From Ditylenchus dipsaci (taxonomy: Eukaryota; Nematoda; Chromadorea; Rhabditida; Anguinidae): a stretch of 64,000 nt of DNA. The position numbers and the translations under genes were made by a program. The stretch's first letter is position 1. Each line of letters begins with the position of its first letter. The DNA lies in NCBI GenBank assembly GCA_004194705.1, contig SADC01000916.1:62001-126000 (forward strand). The letters run 5' to 3'. The notes under the pieces were generated by a model, which was not told the origin of the DNA, did no database searches, and worked only from the letters and a program-made list of their open reading frames with translations. Of this stretch, positions 55,912-64,000 are shown piece by piece.

Positions 55912-56159
55912 TAGTAGCGAATAACCCCCCCCCCCCAGAATGTAACCTTTTTAAAATTGCTGTAACTACCCTTGCAAAAAACAAGTTTAGGCTTAGTCCT
56001 TAGGCTTGGGGTAGGCCAGCGTACGGAAGTTGTGACTAATAAATAGTTTACGTATATTTTCCGGGTCTGGGACATAAATTTGGTACTTTTTACTTAATTT
56101 TTTTACTTAAAAATGGTGAAAATCTTTGGCGGAGGGGGGGGGGGGGTATTCGCTACTAG

Positions 56160-56830
56160 GGTCCTTTTTTGTAATGTTTTGACTAATAAAATGGCTTTGT
56201 TAAGTGTAATAATCCTTGTTCTCTGATTGCAATGAATGTTTTAAAACCATGTGTTCACTATGTGTTCACGTGGAAAATCATGCCTTAGTCCCCCTGTTGA
56301 TTTTTTTGCAATTTTTTTCGCTTCTAATAGTCTCGAAAACCATTAATTTGCACGTATTTAGTTCTGTGCGTGATTTTAATCATCTGTGATATATATACAA
56401 GATTACGCAAATTCTTTTCAACGGAAGTGTGCTCTTCTGGGTCGTGCAGAGGCCACCCCATGGCTCACATCAAAATTCATTTGATCTTAGTGTAGTCTCG
56501 TGAATGTATATTTCTTACACAAAAGGTGCATTGAAATGATTTTAAAACAGTTAAACTTTTTTTCTAAGAAATCAGCTTAGGAACCAATGCAAAAGTTACA
56601 TTTTTTCCCAAAACACCACAGGGGACCAAGACATACTTTTTTTGCGTCATATAAAATTGTTTTTAAATCGGAAAAATAGCATGTTTTCTAAAGGTCATAT
56701 GAAATGATTTAAAAAAAAATTCTAAAATTTGAGAAGAATCGTTTTGGTGACTGTTTCAATTCAAACTATTTCAATTAGCGATAATTTAAAAGTTTTTTCA
56801 CGCATCTTTGGATAATTTCTTTGGGCAGGA
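56160..56830. other. AT-rich, nothing recognised
   Basis: No coding, RNA or repeat structure apparent. Confidence 0.4.
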
Positions 56831-56839
56831 AGGCAGATA

Positions 56840-57276
56840 CAGTTGAACCTGAATAGACAAGCACCCCCAAAAGTTCGTTCCCCCGCTGGGTCCGACACTT
56901 TTTTTAGCTCGATTTTCAAAGCTTTTTCGCCAGTTCTGTTTTTTTTGACAGTCTGATAGCAAATATCGCAAAGGTTCCGATTTTACCGATCGTTATTCAG
57001 AAGTCATTTTTCTCTAAAAAAAGTGAAACCTGGATAAACGGCACTCATTTCAGAAATAGGGTGCTCTTTTATTCAGATTTCACCTTATAGAGAAAATTTT
57101 TTTTAGAGAAAAAAAGTTTTTCGATTCTGAAAAACGATAGGTAAAATCGGAATCCTTGCGATATTTGGGACCAGACTGTCAAGACAGAATTTTAAAAAAG
57201 CTTTGAAAATCGAGCTAAAAAAAGTGTCGGACCCAGCGGGGGATCGAACTTTTGCTTGTTTATTCAAGTTCGACTG
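56840..57276. mobile_element. Tc1/pogo-like fold-back, 437 bp
   Basis: TA/CAGTTGAACCTGAATAGACA and TATTCAAGTTCGACTG/TA; GGGTCCGACACTTTTTTTAG module and its inverse near both ends. Confidence 0.8.
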
Positions 57277-57592
57277 TAGGTTTGACAGTCATAATTATCC
57301 AGGTTCGACTGCCTTTTAATGACGTATATCAAGCACAAATTCAAATACACTACTGCTGCCTGAAATTTATCATATTTAACTATTGGTTAAAAATGTGGCT
57401 GTTGTCTAGGTCTTTGCTGTCCTATTTTGTCTCTGGCTTTAGGTGCTTTATCTTTTTGTTCACATTTTCAGCCTGGTTAAACAGCAGTTATTGTAATTAA
57501 ACATTATTTGGCAAAATGTACTTTATTTCAAATATTCTCAACAAGGGCCCTCGATAAGGCCTTAAAAAGAACAAAAATTGCTTTTTGCGATA

Positions 57593-57748
57593 CAGTCGAC
57601 GCTTGGTTAAAGGAACTCCAGATTATCGTCACATTCAGATTAATTACAGCTCTGAGCCTGTTAATTTGGTCAGCAGAGAATAATTTGCACCATAAAGACA
57701 GTTCAGAAGCTCGGTGGTTTGTGCTGTCGTTAACCTGAGCGTCGACTG
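57593..57748. mobile_element. Tc1/pogo-like MITE, 156 bp
   Basis: TA/CAGTCGACGCTTGGTTAA and GCGTCGACTG/TA. Confidence 0.8.
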
Positions 57749-57794
57749 TATTTCAAAATGGTAAGGGTGGTGTGCAAGAAGCTAAAATCACTTA

Positions 57795-58038
57795 CCGTGT
57801 TCACTCTATTTATCGCCCACCCTCTAATAAACGCCCACCCTTAAGAACCTATATCTCAGTTTAAAAAAATTATTTTGCAAATCTGTTTTTTGCGTTTTCT
57901 TAGTTACCGCAAGTTTACCTGATTCCTTTTTTAAAATTTTGGTTGAGCACCCAAAAATCTCAAAATCGAAATATTTTTTTCCGATTTTTCAAGGGTTGAA
58001 AAATAAACGCCCATGGGCGATTAAAAGAGTGAATACGG
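57795..58038. mobile_element. CCGTATT MITE, copy 7
   Basis: TA/CCGTGTTCACTCTATTTATC and AAAGAGTGAATACGG/TA; same interior blocks as copy 3. Confidence 0.85.
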
Positions 58039-58485
58039 TATTTGAGTTAGAAAAGAAACGAACTAATCTTTTGCAAATAAATTCTTTGCCTAAAACAACA
58101 GCTTTTTCAAACACAATGATTTCGTGTATAAAGGTGAGAAAAGCATGGTGAGTCAATGATTAAGTTACCATGCAAGACAAAAATTCCGCGGAATTTGAAT
58201 TTTGACGTTCCTGCTAGCGAAACACCAAATTCTGATACCGGATTCGTGTCCAACATGATCGACTGCATTCCAAGCGACCCTAAAATACAAAACTCGTAGT
58301 CAAATTAAAAAAATCGAATTTTTTCTCAATGTATAGCTCGTAGTCTAATTCAAAAATTGATTATTTTTCCAAATGTTTTTTGTCCCGAGAGGAATTAGAA
58401 AACGTAACTCAATTTAAAGAAGCTAAATTTAAAGAAGCTTAATCTACAATCAACCATGCTGAACACGAATCCAGTGTCAAAATTC

Positions 58486-58932
58486 GGCAACCAGACAAAG
58501 CAACATCGAAACGTTTTTTGTCGCGCGACAATGCAACAAAAATGTTGCATTGTCGTATGCTTTTCGTCGTGCGACAAAATACCAAAAATGTTTTTTGTCG
58601 CGCGACAATGCAACAGATTTTGCTCTTTGTCGCGCGACATTGCAACAAATTTTGCTCTTTTTCGGATTTTTTCAAGATATTCATTTAGGTGTTCATGGTT
58701 AGCGTTCCCGATCAATATGCGCATCTTCAAATTTAGAATTGACTGCTAAATTGTAAATTACTTTCGAGACATTAATGATTTATTTGTTGCATTGTCGCGC
58801 GACAAAAACGTTTGTTTGTTATTTCGTCGCGTGACAAAATGACAAAAAATTATTTTGTCGCGCGACAAATGTTTATTTAAAAATATTTTGTCAGGCGACA
58901 AAATAGTTTTGATGTTGCTTTGTCTGGTTGCC
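58486..58932. mobile_element. Fold-back with TTGTCGCGCGACAA units
   Basis: GGCAACCAGACAAAGCAACA and inverse; at least eight TTGTCGCGCGAC units, each itself palindromic. Inserted in a CCGCGGAATTTT-type repeat also seen at 14470-14620. Confidence 0.8.
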
Positions 58933-59536
58933 CAAAATTCAATTGTTCTTTAACAGGAAAGTCAAAAAATCTGATTTCGCAGAATTTTCTCCCGCGGAAT
59001 CTTCTCCCGCACAATTCTCGTCTTGCCAGTTGTTATGTTGACTTGCTATTCATCAACCCAAAAGACTTTTTCACTGACACAACGCTAACATATTCTTCAG
59101 CATAGCGAAACATTAAAAAAAGACAAAGGAAATAGTGAACTTCCGGAAGTAACACAGCTAACTTTCCGGGAGCCACACAAACTACTGCTCAGTGAAAAAC
59201 GAAGAAGAAAAAATTAGGTCCACAAGGACGAGACAAATTGATTGAGCACAAGTTTATGCAATCAACCAAGTAAACGTACAGTCCAAATAATGCAGTTTAA
59301 ACTAGTTGTTAGACATGTGCAAGGATTCCATTTTCGGCTATTTCTTTTTTCGCCAATAGCAACCTCCCAGAGGACAACTGCCTTGGACTGCTAAACTTGT
59401 TGGAAGTGACACCCCCAAGGCTGTCTTTTTATTCATTAAACATTGGACGCCTCTTGCGAAGCACATGATTTTAGAAGAGGGTGTTTGATTTTTTGCAGAA
59501 ATAGACATTTTAAAGTATAAAAAAGCAAGCGAAAAA

Positions 59537-59768
59537 TCCATCCAAATGAATTTATATGCATTTTGATAAAGATTCCTGCTCGAAATCATGTTAAGGTAAG
59601 TGAGCGCGCGCATCTCTAACCAACCAAGTCCCCTGTGCCCGAAAAGCGCCCTTCGGGGGCTTGGAGTTGAGATGCGCACACCCACATACCTTAGACGCAA
59701 ATCACTCGAAAGTGACTTTGGATGAAAAAGCATGCATACCAGAGTTTATTGATGCGGTAGGCCCCAGT
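59537..59768. mobile_element. GC-core MITE, copy in opposite orientation
   Basis: Right end GATGCGGTAGGCCCCAGT; core AAGCGCCCTTCGGGGGCTTG; GAGATGCGCACACCCACA. Confidence 0.75.
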
Positions 59769-60002
59769 CAGCAAAACTATGTTCGATATCTTCCTTTTTG
59801 TTCAAAATTGGTCCTTTTTGGTCTATTTCCACCCCAATACAGCCCTAAATCCATTTAAAAATGGTCAAAAAGGTTACTTTTGGGTGGTCCCAAAACGCAA
59901 TTTTTATTGACCAATCCTAAAATTGATGTCTTTTTTTGAAATTCTGAGGCCATTTTAGGATTACTACTCATTTGCGCAAAACTCATTTGCGCAAATTTTT
60001 TA

Positions 60003-60812
60003 AAGTTACAGGTTCGAATCCAGGTGGTAGCAGAAATTATTTTTTCTTGAATAACAACCATAAACTATTTTTTATAAGACCAGTAAACCTCAGGTGGATA
60101 GGAGATCCACCTGGTACTTCTTTTGAATAGGCACTCACCTCTAGAATCCAATATTTGGATTAAGCTGAAAGTATTATAAAATCAATGTACCCTATCCAAA
60201 TCGTGTCCTGAATACGGTTCGTTAAGACCAAAATGCTGTTTTAACCAACTGAAATATCAATACCGTGGGTATTATTGTGAGTAGACAAACAAATTTTGCA
60301 TGCCTAAATCAATTCAGAAAAAAAGTTTTGGAACATGAAAAACGTAAATTTTTTTTTAATCCAAGTGGACGACCACTTGGTTTTGTTGTACCCAAGTGGT
60401 CGTACCCAGGTTGAGGAACTCAGGTAAAACTCCTGGGTAGTAATATTTTCGTCTTGTAAAGAACTCAAGTTTTAAGGCCCGAAAAAGTAAAAAAAGTTTT
60501 TAAAATTCCAGCAAAATTTTTACTGAAAGTGAGAGTCCAAAAAAGTCATTGGATACACTGAAAGTGAATATAAGACTGAGAGGCAAATTTTTCCTATTGG
60601 GTACAACACTGAGAGTGAGAGTGAAAGGCACAGTGGGAGTGAGAGGAGAAACCACTAATTGGATACGTGGCCTTACAGGACTACTCCAGGACTGGGGTTT
60701 CTATTTCAAATCGTGTTCAAGACACGATTCTGAATAGGGTATGATACCTTCGAAGTTATTCCAGTGAAGAAAAAATAATTTCTGCTACCACCGGGATTCG
60801 AACCTGTAACTT
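60003..60812. mobile_element. Inverted pair of B-box-like arms, family E
   Basis: Left TTACAGGTTCGAATCCAGG, TGGTAGCAG at 60005-60033; right inverse CTGCTACCACCGGGATTCGA at 60783-60812. The interior holds CAGGACACGATTC-type modules shared across 60-62.4 kb. Confidence 0.5.
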
Positions 60813-60830
60813 CAAAAATTTGGTAAAAGG

Positions 60831-60978
60831 ACAACTGCCGACCATTCTAACTGCCGACCCCCAACGGCCGACCATCCCAACTGCCGACCCCCAACTGCCG
60901 ACCATCCCAACTGCCGACCATCCCAACTGCCGACCCCCAACTGCCGACCATTCCAACTGCCGACCCCCAACTGCGACC
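60831..60978. repeat. Minisatellite, unit CCAACTGCCGACC(C/AT)
   Basis: About ten 13-15 bp units; clearly related in form to the CCAACTGGCAGCC arrays at 1685 and 2491. Confidence 0.9.
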
Positions 60979-61138
60979 AATTATCAAAGTCTGACCAAAA
61001 GACAATGTTTTCAGTCGTAGAAAGGACTGAAAAATTAATGTACAGAATCGGTTTTTTGTAACAAGTTAATCCAAACTGAAGCGGTGTGTGGATAGTATCC
61101 ACTGGATACTTTGTGGGAACATTCATGTACTCATCACC

Positions 61139-61173
61139 TAGGTCACAGGTTCGAATCCCACTGGTGCACACCA
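61139..61173 (+). repeat. Family D tRNA-like arm, single
   Basis: AGGTCACAGGTTCGAATCCC followed by ACTGGTGCACACC and a T run. Confidence 0.5.
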
Positions 61174-61567
61174 TATTTTTAAACCTTTTTTCCATATCTT
61201 ATTACAAGTTTAGTGTCAAAATGATCCTAAGGCTATTATTAATTTAAGAAGATCATTAACCAGGGTTAAACAGCTACTGCAGTTGAGTTGCACGCCAAAG
61301 AGTGCTTTTTGTCTAGAGTACATGATTTTGGATTTTTCTTTGATTGGTCTGATTGATATTTGCTGAAACTGGATAAAAACCCTACATTATTGTTCCACTT
61401 GGTTTGGTTGGTGCGTCAATTATCCAGAAAAACCCTACATAACCTTATTTCACTATCATCAAGCCATCTTCAGCATGACCGGATTAGTCCAGAAACGGGT
61501 TTTGGAGCATGAAAAACGTAAAAGTTTTTTTGATCCAAGTGACATCCAAGATCGTCCACCTTATATT

Positions 61568-62259
61568 CAGGTGCCCATATCGCCCCCTTTTGGGGCGTTC
61601 GCCCCTTTTGGATATTTCGCCCCTTTTTATTTTTGAAAAAGGGGCGAACATTAAACGTTTTTCCTTAAAGTTTCCACTTTTTAAAGGTTTTATGCCACTT
61701 TTATTGTTTTCTTATTTTACTAGTGTCTATTTTGCTAGTAATTTGTGTGCCACTTTAAACTTTAAAGTTTAAAGCCAAAACGTGTTACATTTAATGCTTT
61801 TCGATTTTACAGTTTAGGATGGCCAAGCGTGCAAGTTCTGATATCCGTGGCTTCTTTAAGCAACCAAAGAGACGATCAGATGGTTCCGGAGCAGCATTTG
61901 GATGAAGAGATCTCTGATGAAGAACGAGAATTGCAACTTTCGGATGATGACTGCTTACAGCGATATCCAGCGGAGGTTGGCTGTTTTGAAACGCTGTACT
62001 TAGGTTAGGAACTTTTCTTTTCAGGAAACTGATGCAGGAAGAATTCAATATCGGTGGTATAGCAAAGTTCAATGTAAGCCTTGCCAAAGAGTATCCATTT
62101 CTAAAAGAGTCAAAGCGGGAGACAATTTTGCTATTGCGTTCACTGCACTCATTTTTGTCTTGATTAGTTTGACGCCCCCTTTTTGGCAAATTTTTTCTTA
62201 TAAACGCCCCCATTTTATGATTGTACGCCCCCTTTTCCCAAAACGATATGTGCACCCTG
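61568..62259. mobile_element. hAT element, 692 bp
   Basis: CAGGTGCCCATATCG and CGATATGTGCACCCTG ends, flanked by perfect 8-bp CTTATATT (61560-61567, 62260-62267). GCCCCCTTTT-rich subterminal repeats on both sides; encodes a short transposase-like N-terminus. Confidence 0.85.
61819..62160 (+). pseudogene. 5' part of a transposase-like gene in a 692-bp hAT derivative
   Basis: ATG 61819 gives MAKRASSDIRGFFKQPKRRS; a one-base shift near 61880 continues MVPEQHLDEEISDEERELQL and SDDDCLQRYPAE to GAG/GTTGG. A 49-nt intron (61976-62024) ends TTTTCAG; exon 2 reads ETDAGRIQYRWYSK in the joined frame, while another frame gives KEYPFLKESKRE. A basic MAKR..S...FF start followed by an acidic stretch resembles N-termini of hAT/ZMYM-like proteins, but this is weak. 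The reading frame runs into the element's 3' repeat, so only a truncated product is possible. Confidence 0.35.
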
Positions 62260-64000
62260 CTTATATTAGGTACCTACTCAGGGCATTGAGATTCTAGTTA
62301 GTTAAAGCAGCATTTTGGTTTTAACCAATCATGTTCAGGACACGATTCTGGATTAGGAACAATAATTTAAATTACTTACAGCTAAATCCGAAATTTCAAA
62401 TTCTGGAAATGGACTCATATAGAGGTGGTACCAGGTGTTTTTCCACCCACCCGAAAAACATAAAATAATTTAACACCAAATGGATGACCACTTGTTTGGT
62501 TGGTGCGTCAATTATCCAGTAGGGTTCAGGCTAAAATAACAGAGCTTCTTTACAAGACAAAAAAGATTAATTTGAAAATAATTTGTGGACGAATTGACCG
62601 TGGACGAATTGACCTAGAGCCGTTCAGTGAGATATCCGTAATATGTTTGTGAAACTTAGCAGAACTTAGTTGAACAGGGCTCGTATTTTTTAAGATTGCT
62701 CAATTTTGCAGAAGTATTTGTCTTCTTATACGGAAAGAATAATAAAAGATCATAAATAACAATACTTAACAAACTAATGCCACGGGTTTCTCCCTCCTAT
62801 TTGACTTGGTCTCCCGGTTTTTAGGATTGGGCAAGGGTAATTCAGAGTATTTTGGGACGGATTAGGATTTTTTGTTTTTTTTAACATATCTGAGAGAGAG
62901 AAAAACATATTTAAACCCCTCCTGACAAACCCTTGCCTAAGCCTGAAAAATTGCGAAAAAAAGAACAGGGGGATTGAGTTAAAAGGTGTTGCTTGAAAAT
63001 TTTCGGGAGGGGGGGGGGCGACTAAAGCCCCCAAAAGGTCATTTTACCTACACCTTTTTCGACTTTTATGGTGTTTTTAGAAGGAAATAAGAAATTTCAG
63101 GGGCGCTAAAGGCCGGTTAGACCCCTCCCCCTGGATACTTGCCTGGTGCGCAGGTTGGGGATTTCAGGCAGTCTAGTGGTATCCGGATAGTAATATTTTG
63201 GTCTTGTAAAGTACTTTTAAAATTGAAAACGTTTTTCTGTGATCTAACCTTAGTTCTACTCGATGAAGCCAAATAATCATCCACTTGGATAAAAAAAATT
63301 TACGTTTCTCATGTTCCAAAACCTGTTTGCTTGACTAATTCGGGCATGCTGAAGATGGTTTGATTATGGTAAAATAAGTTTTTGTATTATATTATTTGTG
63401 TCTTGGGAAATAATTGATTTTACCAAAACTCAATTTTACCAACACCCAAAAAATATCTCATAAAACGGCATTTTACCACTATTAAACCATCTTCAGCATG
63501 CCCTAATCAGCACAAAAAATTGGTTTTGGAACCCGAAAAAATAAAATAAAAATTGACCCAAGTGGACGACCACCACTGTAGTTAGCTTTAATTAAGAGAA
63601 TACCATATGAAACGGCATTTCACTACTACCGTCTGTAGAATTCTTGAATTATTTCAGAAAACAGAGTTTCAAACCTGAAAACATTTTAAAACTTGCACCA
63701 AATTGACGATTACCTGGTTTAGTTGGTGCATGGCAGGGCTGGGACGGAATTCCGATTTCCAATTTCCGGCACTTTTTCGCTTCCGTTTTCCGAAAAAATA
63801 GGGCAAATTTCGGAAATATCGGAAGAAAATAGTTAACGTTGAATTTTTTTAGGTACTATTTCGTTTACTCCAAAATTTTAGAAAAGTGACCCAAAAACAA
63901 GTCCTTAGCTATTTTTTTCTCTTTTATACGATAAAAGAAACATTTTCAAAAACGCATTTTAGGACAGGCTCAAACGTATTTCAATAAATTTTTATTAATT

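Larger units (their letters stand above)
60330..63735. repeat. Cluster of shuffled repeat modules
   Basis: Modules AAGTGGACGACCACTTGG, GGAACATGAAAAACGTAAA, AACCATCTTCAGCATG and CAGGACACGATTCTG recur in different orders and orientations near 60.2-60.7, 61.5, 62.3-62.5, 63.2-63.3 and 63.5 kb, between the minisatellite and the hAT element. Confidence 0.6.

Noticed and set aside
57252..57738. Two consecutive plus-strand open frames
   Set aside because: They run through terminal repeats of two Tc1-like elements and contain no recognisable motif.
59338..59733. Open frame of about 130 codons on the minus strand
   Set aside because: Covers a GC-core MITE and changes with copy; no splice or family support.

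Overview
This is AT-rich animal genomic DNA. A synaptotagmin gene with a membrane-anchor exon places it among metazoans with regulated secretion. The short introns that can be read are 49-54 nt. Non-autonomous DNA transposons and tRNA-derived repeats fill most of the rest. Compact introns plus heavy MITE and SINE load recall larvacean tunicates, but nematodes or flatworms are not excluded; the assignment is inference. Near-identical repeat copies differ mostly by one-base indels in homopolymers, and conserved exons carry one-base frame breaks, so residual assembly indels are likely. Broken frames are not proof of pseudogenes here.

Layout. 1-12.2 kb and 17.1-22.0 kb hold three related copies of one segment: a tRNA-headed palindrome followed by a multi-exon gene of unknown function. 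Copy 1 is split by a 3.2-kb PIF/Harbinger-like element flanked by TTA, which carries a decayed MADF-domain gene. Copy 2 contains a 1.75-kb tandem duplication and an internal deletion. Copies 2a, 2b and 3 each carry an 0.9-kb fold-back element whose empty site survives in copy 1. An inverted copy of the synaptotagmin 3' end lies at 12.46-12.87 kb.

22.4-41.6 kb, minus strand, is the synaptotagmin gene: transmembrane and Cys-rich exon (41.2-41.6 kb), linker exon (26.1-26.4 kb), C2A (24.1-24.7 kb) and C2B (22.4-24.0 kb). Its roughly 15-kb intron contains a hAT relic with recognisable transposase exons, a divergent pair of tRNA-Lys(TTT) genes and many hairpin elements.

41.6-64 kb has no convincing cellular gene. 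It is a dense set of terminal-inverted-repeat elements: hAT with 8-bp duplications, TA-flanked and TTAA-flanked hairpins, tRNA-like palindromes, minisatellites, and a 692-bp hAT derivative with the start of a transposase-like gene.

The most unusual theme is the recurrent palindrome bearing a tRNA-like sequence on each arm. At least three sequence families do this, and an inverted pair of apparently intact tRNA-Lys genes looks like a young example.
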